The notes below the pieces were generated by a model. The model saw only the letters and a list, made by a program, of their open reading frames with translations. It was not told the origin of the DNA and made no database searches. Positions 26,936 to 36,257 of a stretch of DNA of 64,000 nucleotides are shown piece by piece. The DNA is from DASQYE01 sp036389315 (GTDB lineage: Bacteria > Acidobacteriota > Blastocatellia > Pyrinomonadales > Pyrinomonadaceae). The position numbers and the translations under genes are program-made. Numbering within the stretch: the first letter of the stretch is position 1; the number at the start of each line of letters is the position of its first letter. The DNA lies in contig DASVQF010000051.1 in the NCBI GenBank assembly GCA_036389315.1, positions 62,001 to 126,000 on the forward strand, given 5' to 3'.

Positions 26936-28258
26936 TTGGCAGACAGTAGAGCCGAAGAGATCAAAGAGTTGATGACGGCGGCGCGCGCCGCGACCACGCG
27001 CCTGTTCGACATGGCCCGCGAAGAGGATTTGCACGAGAGCCCGGGCTTCGGCTTTCGCCCCGTGATCTGGCACTTGGCCCACATAGGCGTCTTTGAATCC
27101 TACTGGCTGCTGCAAAAGCTCGATGGTCAAAGCGCGCCCGACGAGCACTACGAGCGCGTCTTCGACCCCATACGCACGCCGCGCGAGGACTCTAAGAATC
27201 TGCCTTCTCGCCGCGAGATGGAAGCATACCTCGGAAGAGTCCGCGACGAAGCCTTTCGCCTTCTTGATCGCACAACGCTGGACGAGGCAGACCCGCTGCT
27301 GCGCGACGCTTACGTCTTTCGCCTGGTGCTTGAGCATGAGTACCAGCATCAGGAGACGCTCTGCTACCTGCTGCACCTGCTCGCGCCCGAGAAGAAGGTG
27401 CGCCCCGACATGGACGACGCGCGCCGTGCTGTTGATTCAATCTCGGCGCGCGAAGCTCCCCCTGGGCCCAGGATGATTGAGATTCCCGCAGGCGAGTTCG
27501 AGATGGGAGCAGCAGCCCAAGACTCTTTGACCGGCGATTCTTTCGCTTACGATAACGAACTTCCCTCGCACACAGTCTCTCTGCCCGCCTTCAAGCTGGA
27601 CAGGCTGCTTACGACCAACGAGGAGTATGCGCGCTTCATCGAAGAGGGCGGATACGCGCGGCGCGAGTGGTGGAGCGATGAGGGCTGGCAGTGGCGCGAG
27701 CGCGAGGGTTGGGCCATGCCGCTCTACTGGACGAAGAACGGCGACGGCTTCAAGGTGCGGACGATGTTTGACGAAGACGGTTTTGGCCCACAGCACCCTG
27801 TCACGGGCGTTAGCTGGTACGAGGCCGAAGCCTACGCGCGTTTCGCCGGCAAGCGATTGCCGACTGAAGCCGAGTGGGAAAGGGCCGCCGCCGGGCGGGA
27901 GAAGCGTCGCTATAGCTGGGGCGACGCGCCTCCTTCGCCAGCTCTCTGCAACTTCGATAACCGCTACTGGGGCACGACGCCTGTGGGCAGTTTTCCCGAA
28001 GGGGCGAGCGCCGAAGGTTGTCTGGACATGACCGGCAACGTCTGGGAATGGACGGCCGATGCGTTTGGGCCCTTCCCCGGCTTCAAAGCTTTCCCGTACC
28101 CGGAATATTCCGAAGTCTGGTTCGACGGCGACCACCGCGTCCTCAAAGGCGGCTCCTGGGCCACCCGCCCGACGGTGCTCCGCAACTCTTTCCGCAACTT
28201 CTTCCGCCGCCACTTTCGCATAGCCTTCGCAGGTCTGCGCCTCGCCACGGACGCTTGA
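26936..28258 (+). CDS. egtB: Ergothioneine sulfoxide synthase EgtB
   Basis: 440 residues from TTG 26936, behind CAGGGAGAGAG; the frame is open further upstream, but that part would run back over egtD. The N-terminal DinB-like domain carries the iron ligands: His in WHLAHI (about 49) and His134/His138 in EHEYQHQ. The C-terminal FGE/sulfatase-modifying domain starts near 185 (MIEIPAGEFEMG) and includes PVTGVSWYEAEAYARFAGKR and TGNVWEWTAD. It joins a thiol donor and oxygen to hercynine. Whether the donor is cysteine or gamma-glutamylcysteine cannot be read here. Confidence 0.95.
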   Translation: MADSRAEEIKELMTAARAATTRLFDMAREEDLHESPGFGFRPVIWHLAHIGVFESYWLLQKLDGQSAPDEHYERVFDPIRTPREDSKNLPSRREMEAYLGRVRDEAFRLLDRTTLDEADPLLRDAYVFRLVLEHEYQHQETLCYLLHLLAPEKKVRPDMDDARRAVDSISAREAPPGPRMIEIPAGEFEMGAAAQDSLTGDSFAYDNELPSHTVSLPAFKLDRLLTTNEEYARFIEEGGYARREWWSDEGWQWREREGWAMPLYWTKNGDGFKVRTMFDEDGFGPQHPVTGVSWYEAEAYARFAGKRLPTEAEWERAAAGREKRRYSWGDAPPSPALCNFDNRYWGTTPVGSFPEGASAEGCLDMTGNVWEWTADAFGPFPGFKAFPYPEYSEVWFDGDHRVLKGGSWATRPTVLRNSFRNFFRRHFRIAFAGLRLATDA

Positions 28259-28356
28259 GAAACGAGCGCGAGCGCGCGGCTGCTCTCCGGTTTGGTCGAG
28301 AGGACTGCCATCCGTTACACTTCGCTTCAGAGTCAGACTAAGGAAATCCAGAAAGA

Positions 28357-28584
28357 ATGGGCGAACTCGGTGAACGACGATGGGCCGTGACGAGCGAGCG
28401 CGGCTGCGAAGCATCAAGCCTCTCGTACATGGAGGCAGTCGAGATGATGCGCAGCCTCGCGGCCCTCAAAGTGTCCGGCCTCTGCATCATCACGAACGAG
28501 GCGGCCAAGCATCTCCCTCCTGTTAAAGCCGACGGGCCCGCACAGTTGGGCCCACAGCCAGCCGAGCCTCGCGGCAGAAGCTAG
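28357..28584 (+). CDS. Small protein, unknown (75 residues)
   Basis: The core EAVEMMRSLAALKVSGLCIITNEAAKHLPP reads like a helix-turn-helix or helix-strand unit, and the edges are low-complexity. AAGGAAATCCAGAAAG precedes the ATG. I do not recognise a family. The last 15 codons include a TGGGCCCA palindrome site. It may be real or a chance frame. Confidence 0.4.
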   Translation: MGELGERRWAVTSERGCEASSLSYMEAVEMMRSLAALKVSGLCIITNEAAKHLPPVKADGPAQLGPQPAEPRGRS

Positions 28585-28607
28585 AGCCTAAACCGACAGC
28601 TTGTCTC

Positions 28608-29360
28608 TCAAGCTCCGTTCAGGATTTCGGAGCGCAGGCGGAAGTCTGCGACGAGCGGAAGATGATCCGAGGCGATGAGCGCCGTGCGGCTCCTGTGAAG
28701 CGAAAGACGGAGCAGCTCAAGCTCGCGGTCGTAGTAGATGTGATCCAGGTGCAGGAAGGGCAGCGGGCCCGGATAGGTTCTGGCGCGGCGCAGGTGATGG
28801 CGTATGTCCGCGCTCTTGAGATGCGCGCCCAAGAGTTGCGAGGCCAGCCCGCGCGTCCACTCGTTAAAGTCCCCGAGCACCAGACGCGCGCCCCGCAGCT
28901 CCGGGTTCGAGAGAATGCGCGGGCCCACCAGCTCGCGCGCCTGATGACGCCGCTCGAAGAAGGCCGTGCCGAGATGAACGTTGAAGACGTGAACGAGGCC
29001 CGCTCGGCCTTCGCGCACGTCTGCGCGAAGGCAGCCCCGCGCCTCGCGCCCGCGCCAGGTGATGTCATAGTTCTGCACGCCTGCGAGCGGCAGGCGGCTC
29101 AGGATAACGTTTCCGTAAGCCCCGCCGCCGAGCCTGCGATTCTCTCCGATGTGATACTGCATCCCAAGCTCTTCGGCTATGTAGCGCGCCTGATGACGCT
29201 CGCGCACACTATCCTCAATGCTCAGGACTTCCTGGAGCGCGACGAGGTCAGCCCCGGTCTCGCCGAGCACCTGTGCGATACGAGCGGGGCGCTCACGACG
29301 GTCAAGGCCCCGGCACTTGTGAACGTTGTAGGTGACGATGCGAAACGAGTGCGCTTCCAT
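28608..29360 (-). CDS. Endonuclease/exonuclease/phosphatase family protein
   Basis: 250 residues from the ATG at 29358-29360, one base after the upstream gene's stop. The EEP fold is shown by RIVTYNVHKCRG at the start, LVALQEVLS with the metal-binding Glu, VLGDFNEW near 175, and IASDHLPLVADF at the end. It is cytosolic as read. Pairing with a phospholipase D-like gene suggests phosphodiester or phospholipid metabolism; the same EEP-PLD pairing is common in bacteria. Confidence 0.9.
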   Translation of the reverse strand: MEAHSFRIVTYNVHKCRGLDRRERPARIAQVLGETGADLVALQEVLSIEDSVRERHQARYIAEELGMQYHIGENRRLGGGAYGNVILSRLPLAGVQNYDITWRGREARGCLRADVREGRAGLVHVFNVHLGTAFFERRHQARELVGPRILSNPELRGARLVLGDFNEWTRGLASQLLGAHLKSADIRHHLRRARTYPGPLPFLHLDHIYYDRELELLRLSLHRSRTALIASDHLPLVADFRLRSEILNGA

Positions 29361-29361
29361 T

Positions 29362-30642
29362 TCACTGCTGTCTTTCGAGCACCCAGCCGACCCATTCATG
29401 CATACGCTCGAAGATGGAGCGGCGGCTCCATTCTTCGTAGGAGACGGCGCGGCTCTGCTGCTGGTCGCGGGCGAAATCTTCGGCGATGCGCGCCGCGAGC
29501 GCCTCGTCACGTCCGGCCAGATTGACCTCGTCGTTGAGGCCGAAAGAGCGATTGTCGAAATTGGTCGAGCCGACCACAGACCACAGCCCGTCGACGACCA
29601 TCGTCTTGGTGTGAATCATCGCCGGTTCATACTCGTAGATTTGTGCCCCGGCCCTCAAGAGGTCGCCGAACAGACGGCGGCTTGAGCGGCGCGTCAAAAG
29701 ATGATCGCTGTGGTGTCCGGGGACGATGATCTTGATCTCGACGCCGCGCTCGCGGATGGCGCGAACCATCTCGGCGCGGGCGCTGCGGTCTGGCAGGAAG
29801 TAGGGCGTCGTAATCAGGATGCTCCGGCGCGCGGAGGCGAGAAGTGTTTGGTAGAGTATGCGCGCGCGCGTGGACATCCCTGTCGTCGGAGAGCTGTCAA
29901 CGATGAGCGCGGGCGTTTCGCCGGGCTCATCCTGCGGCGGGAAAAACTTTTTGTCGGTCAGAATCTCGCCCGAAGCTTCGAGCCAGTTCTCGATGAACGC
30001 TGCCTGAAGAGAGGCGACGGCCGGGCCCTCTATGCGGAACATGGTGTCGCGCCAGCGCGGGTTGCGCTCATCCCCTTTAAGCCAGTGATCGGCGAACCCT
30101 GCGCCGCCGAGAAAGCCTACGCGCCCGTCCACGACTATGATCTCGCGGTGCGTGCGATTGTTGATGCGCGCGAGGGTTTGCCACTTGAAGCCGTGATACC
30201 AACCGACGCGCCCGCCCGCCGCGCGCAGTTCACGGAAGTAGCTCTCCCAGGAGGCGAAAGAGCCTATGGCGTCGAGGGTGAGCCGCACTTCGACTCCGGC
30301 GCGGGCCCGCTCCGTCAAGGCTTCTAAAAGGCGGCGCGTGACCTCGCCCTTCTGAAAGATGTATGCCTCAAGATTGACGCTCGACCTGGCGGCGCGGATG
30401 GCCGCAAGCTCCGCCTCGTAGTAGACCTCGCCGTTGGTCAGGACTTCTATGCGGTTATGATTGTTGACCTTCGCATCCGTGATCGCTTCGAGGATGCAGA
30501 GGAACTCGTCCGAAGCCAGCGGCTCCGGCTCCTGCGTCGAAATCTTGTAGTCCAGCCCGGGCTCGAACAGCGCCAGGAAGAGCATGAAGCTCTGCACTAC
30601 GATGGCTATGGCAGCGATGACGAGAAAGGTTGTCGAATTCAT
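29362..30642 (-). CDS. Phospholipase D/cardiolipin synthase-like protein
   Basis: 426 residues from the ATG at 30640-30642. An N-terminal membrane helix (about 4-26) leads to two PLD domains. The second catalytic motif is intact (HTKTMVVDG, then GSTNFDNRSF). The first reads THREIIVVDGRVGFLGG, with Glu where the HxKx4D motif has Lys. It either uses an altered active site or is impaired. It probably acts on the cytoplasmic membrane. It is coupled to the EEP gene (stop and start one base apart). Confidence 0.85.
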   Translation of the reverse strand: MNSTTFLVIAAIAIVVQSFMLFLALFEPGLDYKISTQEPEPLASDEFLCILEAITDAKVNNHNRIEVLTNGEVYYEAELAAIRAARSSVNLEAYIFQKGEVTRRLLEALTERARAGVEVRLTLDAIGSFASWESYFRELRAAGGRVGWYHGFKWQTLARINNRTHREIIVVDGRVGFLGGAGFADHWLKGDERNPRWRDTMFRIEGPAVASLQAAFIENWLEASGEILTDKKFFPPQDEPGETPALIVDSSPTTGMSTRARILYQTLLASARRSILITTPYFLPDRSARAEMVRAIRERGVEIKIIVPGHHSDHLLTRRSSRRLFGDLLRAGAQIYEYEPAMIHTKTMVVDGLWSVVGSTNFDNRSFGLNDEVNLAGRDEALAARIAEDFARDQQQSRAVSYEEWSRRSIFERMHEWVGWVLERQQ

Positions 30643-30670
30643 ATGCTTAGAGAACCATGCATCGCGCCAG

Positions 30671-31255
30671 TCAAATGCCGAGCAGTTCGCCGACATTCAT
30701 CTCAAAACCCTCCATGACATGGCTGCGAATGAGGTCGCTTTCCGCCAGCTCGCTTAACGCGTAATGCTCTTCGTGCAAGACGAGCTGCGCGATTGTCTTC
30801 GCCTCCGGGTCAACGATCCAGTATTCGCGGACTCCGTTTCGCTCGTACAAATTCCGCTTCGTGATCGCATCGTGCCTGACCGAGCCGGGCGAAAGAATCT
30901 CTACGGCAAAGGACGGTGCGCCGTTGATGCGCTTGGCCGAGCGTTGGCGCTCCCACTCCTCGGGAGTGAGGAAGAAGAGGTCTGGCTGGACGACTTCGCC
31001 CGTCGGCAGCACGACATCCATAGGCGAGAAAAGAACGCTTCCGAGGGCGTTACGCTGGACAAACCCGTCCACCGCCCGAAATATGTTTCGCAATACAGTC
31101 TGATGAGGGACTGTCGGTGTCGGAGCCATGATGATCTCTCCATTGATGTATTCCGTTGGGAGGACGGATTCGGGCAGGGCCCAGAACTCTTCTATCGTCG
31201 CCTTTCGTCGCACAGTGCGTTGTTCGGTCGTCTGCTGAATAACTTCCGTAGTCAT
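30671..31255 (-). CDS. Uma2 family (DUF820) putative restriction-fold endonuclease
   Basis: 194 residues. The family pattern is EYINGEIIMAPTPTVPHQTVL, VVQPDLFFL (metal-binding Asp), then PSFAVEILSPGS and KRNLYERNGVREYWIVDPEAK (catalytic Glu/Lys). TAGGAGGTTTTCGAG precedes the ATG. These genes are most abundant in cyanobacteria and other groups with unclear roles. It overlaps the possible longer start of the PLD gene. Confidence 0.9.
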   Translation of the reverse strand: MTTEVIQQTTEQRTVRRKATIEEFWALPESVLPTEYINGEIIMAPTPTVPHQTVLRNIFRAVDGFVQRNALGSVLFSPMDVVLPTGEVVQPDLFFLTPEEWERQRSAKRINGAPSFAVEILSPGSVRHDAITKRNLYERNGVREYWIVDPEAKTIAQLVLHEEHYALSELAESDLIRSHVMEGFEMNVGELLGI

Positions 31256-31347
31256 CTCGAAAACCTCCTAAGACTGGCTTTCCGCTGATAAACGGTGGAT
31301 GCTCGCCCGGCCTTCAAGTTTATCACCTCGCAGCACGCGGGGCGCGC

Positions 31348-34014
31348 TCAACTACGGCCCGCGTACTTGGCGCGGATGCGGACGCAACGCTCAAGGTCGT
31401 CCGCGACCTCCAGGACTTTGAGGCGCAAGTCTCTGTCGAGCGAGCTTTCGCGCCCGAGAAAAGTCTGGACGGTCGAGAGCGCCGCCTCGCTGCATTGGCC
31501 GCCGACGAAGGCCGAGAGCCAGCCGTTGACGAAAAATATCTTGCGCGTGCGTTTCAATCGGGGCAGCTCTTTGAGCGCGGGCTCAAGGAAGGGCAGCGTG
31601 AGCGCCGATTGCTGCACGACGTTAAAGGTCGGGATGCTCGCTTCGATCCAGCTTTCGGCCAGTCGCACGTCCGTCAAGTAGGCGTCGAAATACCGCTTCT
31701 TCGTCGCGGCATCAGCGTGCGCAGCGCCCGCCGCATAAGCGTAGCGGCGCGCGTCGTCGGTCTGCTCCGTGCGGCTCAGCTTTTCCAGGAGCGCCGGGGC
31801 TTCTGGGTCGCCGCGCGACTCAAGCGCCGTCACGATGTCGAAGCGATCACGCGCGCGCAAGGTCATGCCCGGAACCTGCGCTTCGCCTGCGAGGATTTTT
31901 TTGAGCATGACGAGCGCACTGCTGCTCGTCGCGACGGCCTGAAAGGCGCGGAAGTAAGTGATGCGAAGCCCGACCGTCTCGGCCCTCATCATGCGATCCA
32001 TGAGCACCTGCTCAAGCGGCACGGCCAGCTCGCGCCGCTGCGCGTCCGACAGATAATAGTTGAAGGCCGTACGCATGCGGCCGGTGATGCTCTGCACGGT
32101 CACTTCGTCGCGCTCCTCAGCGATCTGTTTGATGGCGAGGTTCAGGTAGCTTGTGGGCGCAAGCTCCGCTTCGCGCACGCTGTCCCACAGAGAGCCCCAC
32201 AGCAGCGCGCGCAGGAAATCATCCCGCACAGAGCCCAAACGGTCGAGCACCGTCCCCATGCTTTTTTCGTCCAGCAGGAAGAGGCCGTAACCGTAATCCT
32301 CGTAATTGGCGAAGACGTAATCGGGCACTGGTTGGCCCACGGCCTCCGGCACAGGCGTCTCGCCAGCGCCTTTCATCATCACGGTCATGACCTTCGGCGC
32401 GCCTTCCCTGTAGGCCAGCAGCAGCCGCACGCGCATGGGCCAGGAGCCTCCCTCTTCGAGCGCGTCTCTTTGTTCGAGCGAGAGGCTGCGCACAGTTGCG
32501 CGCTCGTCCGCGCTCAGGCGCACGCGCACGACGGGCACGCCGCGCCGCGTCACCCAGGCGGCAGCCCACTTGTCCAGCTTCTCGCCGGAAATCCGCTCGA
32601 AGGCTTGAACCAGGTCGGCCCACTCGGCATTGCCGTAGGCGTGCTCTTTTAGAAAGATGCGGATCGAGGTCTGAAACTTATCCGGGCCCAGGAAGAACTC
32701 CGCCTGCCGGAGCATCGAGGGAGCTTTGCGATAGACTATGTTGCCGTAGGCGGACTTGGCGGCCGAGAGGTTGGGAATCTCCTGAAAGATCGGGGTCGTT
32801 CCCTTCGTCGCGTCCGTCTGGTAGGCGAGCGGCTTCGTCCGTTGATAAAAGAATTTCCAGGCATCGTACTGCGGCATGACCTGCTCTATGGCCTTATGGG
32901 CCATGAACTCGGCGAAGCCCTCCTTGAGCCAGAGGTCGTCGAACCAGCGCATCGTTACCAGATCGCCGAACCATTGATGCGCCGCCTCGTGAAACATGAT
33001 GTCGGCGCGCGCGAGGAAATCGTTGGCCGTCGGGTCTGAGGGGAAAAGAATGCTCTCTTCGCGCAGGAAGGTCGCGCCCGCGTGCTCCATCCCGCGATAG
33101 GCGAACTCGGGCAGGATGACCAGATCGTACTTCGGGAAAGGGAATTTGAAGTCGAAGTATTTCGCCAGGTAAGCGACGCCTTCGCGGTTCAGGCGAAAGA
33201 CTTCGTCAAGCTCCCTGCGCGCACGCTCCTCCTTCGACTTGCGCACGAAGATACGCATGGGCAGAGCCCCGGCCACGCTGTCCTTAAATTCCACGAACGG
33301 CCCCGTCGCGAAGGCGAAAAGGTAGGTGCTGATCGGCTCTGTCTCTTGAAAGCGCCAGAGTCTTGTGCGGCTCTGCGGATGATGACTCCCGGCATCGCTC
33401 TTAGGCGCGGTGTTTGTGACCACCTGCCAGGTGTCGGGCGCGGTGATGTCTAGCGTAAAGCGCGCTTTCAAGTCCGGCTGGTCGAAGCAGGGGAAAGCCG
33501 TGCTCGCGTCCGAGGGGACAAAGAGCGTGTAGAGGTATTCGGAATTGTCCTCTCGATCAAGGTAGCGGGTCACGGCGCTGCCCGACGTGGCAATCGGAGA
33601 CTCGAACCGGAGGCGCAAGACGTTCTCGCCTTTGACCAGATAGGAAGCAGGGATCAGTAGATGATCGTTGACCTCGCGCGCGTCCGTCACGCTTCGCCCG
33701 TTGGCCCAAACGTCCCAGACCCGCCCGCGCGCCTGCCCCTCTTTCGCCGCCCCCACGCGCCAGTCGAGCACGAGCGGGACGGCCCCGTCCTTGAGCGTCA
33801 GGCGAATCTCCTCAGAGCCCTTCAGGAGCGGAGCGCCGGGCGCGACCTCGACGGTCAAAGCATAACGCACGTCGGCGTAACTGCGCGCACGCGCGCGGGC
33901 CAGCGCGCGCGAGATGCCCGGCTCCGGTTCCGCCGTCGCGCTCCTTTGCGCGCCCGGCAGCACGCCTCCCATCAATACGCTTATCATGATGATGAAGATT
34001 ATACGCAAGGTCAT
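31348..34014 (-). CDS. M1 family metallo-aminopeptidase
   Basis: 888 residues. A signal peptide covers about 1-28. An N-terminal beta domain (about 40-240) precedes the catalytic domain with the zinc site HEAAHQWFGD...WLKEGFAEF (HExxHx18E). The substrate N-terminus loop reads YRGMEHAGATF rather than GAMEN, an Asn-to-His change. A long C-terminal helical domain follows. It cleaves N-terminal residues from peptides in the periplasm or outside the cell. Single gene. Confidence 0.92.
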   Translation of the reverse strand: MTLRIIFIIMISVLMGGVLPGAQRSATAEPEPGISRALARARARSYADVRYALTVEVAPGAPLLKGSEEIRLTLKDGAVPLVLDWRVGAAKEGQARGRVWDVWANGRSVTDAREVNDHLLIPASYLVKGENVLRLRFESPIATSGSAVTRYLDREDNSEYLYTLFVPSDASTAFPCFDQPDLKARFTLDITAPDTWQVVTNTAPKSDAGSHHPQSRTRLWRFQETEPISTYLFAFATGPFVEFKDSVAGALPMRIFVRKSKEERARRELDEVFRLNREGVAYLAKYFDFKFPFPKYDLVILPEFAYRGMEHAGATFLREESILFPSDPTANDFLARADIMFHEAAHQWFGDLVTMRWFDDLWLKEGFAEFMAHKAIEQVMPQYDAWKFFYQRTKPLAYQTDATKGTTPIFQEIPNLSAAKSAYGNIVYRKAPSMLRQAEFFLGPDKFQTSIRIFLKEHAYGNAEWADLVQAFERISGEKLDKWAAAWVTRRGVPVVRVRLSADERATVRSLSLEQRDALEEGGSWPMRVRLLLAYREGAPKVMTVMMKGAGETPVPEAVGQPVPDYVFANYEDYGYGLFLLDEKSMGTVLDRLGSVRDDFLRALLWGSLWDSVREAELAPTSYLNLAIKQIAEERDEVTVQSITGRMRTAFNYYLSDAQRRELAVPLEQVLMDRMMRAETVGLRITYFRAFQAVATSSSALVMLKKILAGEAQVPGMTLRARDRFDIVTALESRGDPEAPALLEKLSRTEQTDDARRYAYAAGAAHADAATKKRYFDAYLTDVRLAESWIEASIPTFNVVQQSALTLPFLEPALKELPRLKRTRKIFFVNGWLSAFVGGQCSEAALSTVQTFLGRESSLDRDLRLKVLEVADDLERCVRIRAKYAGRS

Positions 34015-34042
34015 TCGGTTCCCCTCCCGCCGGAGCGCGTAC

Positions 34043-35047
34043 TCAAATCAACAGGACTACTTTGCCGAAGCTCGCGTTGGATTCCAGACGCCCATGCGCC
34101 GCTCTCACTTCGTCAATGGCGTAAGTCTGATCTATGACGGGGCGAAGGCTGCCTCTCAGGAGCAGCGGGACGACGTGCGCGGCGAAGCGCGCGGTTGCCA
34201 GAGCCTTCTCCTCGGTCGTGCGCGGGCGCAGCACCGTTCCCCGTATCGTCAGGCGCTTGTACATCACGGCTCCGAAATCGAGCTGCGCGTGCGCCCCTCC
34301 GGTCATCCCGACAAAGAGCAGGCGGCCCCCTTGTGCGAGCGCCTCCAGGTTGGCCGCGAGGTAAGCGCCGCCGACCAGATCGAGTATGACCTCGACGCCG
34401 CGCCCCTTCGTCCACTCGCGCACGGTCTGCGCGAAGAGCGCAGGCGTCTCGCCCGTTGCAACTCCGTCTTCGAGCCCGTACTCGCGCGCTCTATCGAGCT
34501 TTTCGGGCGTGCGCGAAGTGCCGTAGGGGATGGCCCCTGCGGCGCGCACAAGCTGCACGGCGGCAGTCCCTACGCCCGAGCCCGCAGCGTGTATGAGCAC
34601 GCTCTCGCCCATCTCAACGTGGGCCTGTGTGAAGAGAGCATCGTGCGCCGTAATGAAGACCTCCGGCACGGCGGCCGCCTGGGCCCAATCGAGGTTGGGC
34701 GGAATCTCTGAGAGCGTGCCTTGCGGCACGACGATGTATTCGGCCTGCGCGCCGCCGGCCGTGATGCCGAAGACTCGTTGGCCCACGCGCCAAGCGCGCA
34801 CCTCTTCGCCGACCCGCTCTACTTCTCCGGCGAACTCAAGGCCGGGAATATCCTGCACGACTCCGGGCGGTGCTGGGTAGCGTCCCATTCTTTGCAGAAT
34901 GTCTGCGCGGTTCAATCCGGCGGCGCGCACGCGCACACGCACGCGGTCGCCCCTCGGCTCCGGCGGCCGCGCGACCTCGCGCACTTCCAAAGCTTCCGCC
35001 GCGCCGTGCGATGCGATCACGACGGCGCGCATACGTTCCTGGTTCAT
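34043..35047 (-). CDS. NAD(P)H:quinone oxidoreductase (zinc-independent MDR family)
   Basis: 334 residues of the quinone reductase/PIG3 type: RAAGLNRADILQRMGRYPAP near residue 45, PGLEFAGEVERVG, and the NADPH loop VLIHAAGSGVGTAAVQL near 145. It lacks the zinc Cys residues of alcohol dehydrogenases. It reduces quinones with NADPH in the cytosol. It ends 28 bases before the M1 peptidase start on the same strand. Confidence 0.9.
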   Translation of the reverse strand: MNQERMRAVVIASHGAAEALEVREVARPPEPRGDRVRVRVRAAGLNRADILQRMGRYPAPPGVVQDIPGLEFAGEVERVGEEVRAWRVGQRVFGITAGGAQAEYIVVPQGTLSEIPPNLDWAQAAAVPEVFITAHDALFTQAHVEMGESVLIHAAGSGVGTAAVQLVRAAGAIPYGTSRTPEKLDRAREYGLEDGVATGETPALFAQTVREWTKGRGVEVILDLVGGAYLAANLEALAQGGRLLFVGMTGGAHAQLDFGAVMYKRLTIRGTVLRPRTTEEKALATARFAAHVVPLLLRGSLRPVIDQTYAIDEVRAAHGRLESNASFGKVVLLI

Positions 35048-35196
35048 TGTGGCTTCTCCCAGGCCGCGCCCGAAGCGGCCCCTTATCGCTGGTCGAGTTT
35101 AAGCTTATCATCAAAGTGGCGAAGCGTCTTAGTGACCGGGAGAGGTGTGTTAGAGTGGCGCGCCAGCGATTGTGATTCGACCGAATCGGCTCTGTA

Positions 35197-36195
35197 ATGA
35201 ATAGCAAGACGCAAGTGCTCATCATCATCAACAAGACGGCCGCGCGAGCGCGCCGCGCCTGGGCCCCCGTGAAGGCTTTACTGGCGGAGGGCGCAGTCCG
35301 CTTCGACGTATACGAAACGCGGCATGCGGGCGATGCTACCGAGCAGACGCGCCTGGCGCTCAGGGGCGGATACCGGACGATAGCAGTCCTCGGCGGCGAC
35401 GGCACGTTGAGCGAGGCGGCGGCCGGATTTTTTGATGAACCGGCGGAGAGCGGCGAAACCTTCGCTGCGCCTGCGCCGGTTGGAGAGGGCGCTGTGCTGG
35501 CGCTGCTTCCGGCCGGGACGGGCGACGATTTCGCGCGTGGGCTGACTGCGGGGCGCGAGAGCGTCGAAAGCTGGGCCCAAAGGCTGGTAGCCTATTATCA
35601 CGGCGATGGTCATGAGCGGACGCGCCTCGTTGACGTGATCTGCGGATGGGCCCAAGCTGATGAGCACGCGCGACGCTTCATCTGCCTCAACGCGGCGACG
35701 ATTGGGATCGGGGCAGAGGTGGCTTCGCGCGTCCTCTCGCAGAAGGGGCTCGTGAGGCGCTTGCCGGGTGAAGCCCGTTTCGTACAGGCGGCGCTCGGCG
35801 CGCTGGCGGGCTGGCGCGAGCGGCCGATCACGGTCTCGATAGACGGCGACGGGCTCGGGCGTTTGATCGAGTCTACTTCAAATCTGATCGCGGTCGCCAA
35901 CGGAACCTATGCCGGGGGCGGCATGATGTTCGCGCCGGGAGCGCGCCTCGATGACGGAAAGTTCGACGTGGTGCTGGCGGCGGGCGGGCTGACGCGCCGC
36001 ATGATCCTGCGCGAGTTGCCGCGCATCAGGCGGGGCGCGCACCTGTCTAATCCGAAGGTACGCGTCATCAGGGCCACGCGCCTTCACGTCAAGACGCCGA
36101 CAGACGCCCTGCTCGTCGAAGCCGACGGCAACGTGCGCGGCAGCACTCCCGCCACCTTCCGCATCATTCCGGGCGCGCTCAGAGTCCTCGCGTAA
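35197..36195 (+). CDS. Diacylglycerol kinase-like lipid kinase
   Basis: 332 residues. The nucleotide site is AVLGGDGTLSEAAAGF near residue 65, with LLPAGTGDDFARGL near 105, and ANGTYAGGGMMFAPGARLDDG near 230 completes the DagK/YegS fold. It phosphorylates a lipid (diacylglycerol, or sphingoid/ceramide in related groups). Asp in place of Asn in GTGDDFARGL is a known variant. Single gene on the forward strand, ended by a hairpin. Confidence 0.9.
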   Translation: MNSKTQVLIIINKTAARARRAWAPVKALLAEGAVRFDVYETRHAGDATEQTRLALRGGYRTIAVLGGDGTLSEAAAGFFDEPAESGETFAAPAPVGEGAVLALLPAGTGDDFARGLTAGRESVESWAQRLVAYYHGDGHERTRLVDVICGWAQADEHARRFICLNAATIGIGAEVASRVLSQKGLVRRLPGEARFVQAALGALAGWRERPITVSIDGDGLGRLIESTSNLIAVANGTYAGGGMMFAPGARLDDGKFDVVLAAGGLTRRMILRELPRIRRGAHLSNPKVRVIRATRLHVKTPTDALLVEADGNVRGSTPATFRIIPGALRVLA

Positions 36196-36198
36196 AGA

Positions 36199-36244
36199 AA
36201 GGTTGAAGGATGAATGAAAGACAAACTGTTCATCCTTCCACCTT
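36199..36244. terminator. Bidirectional terminator hairpin
   Basis: AAGGTTGAAGGATGAA (36199-36214) pairs with TTCATCCTTCCACCTT (36229-36244) with one mismatch, around a GACAAACTG loop. Further TCATCCC units follow to about 36258. It separates the convergent lipid kinase and TolC genes. Confidence 0.75.
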
Positions 36245-36257
36245 CATCCCTCATCCC

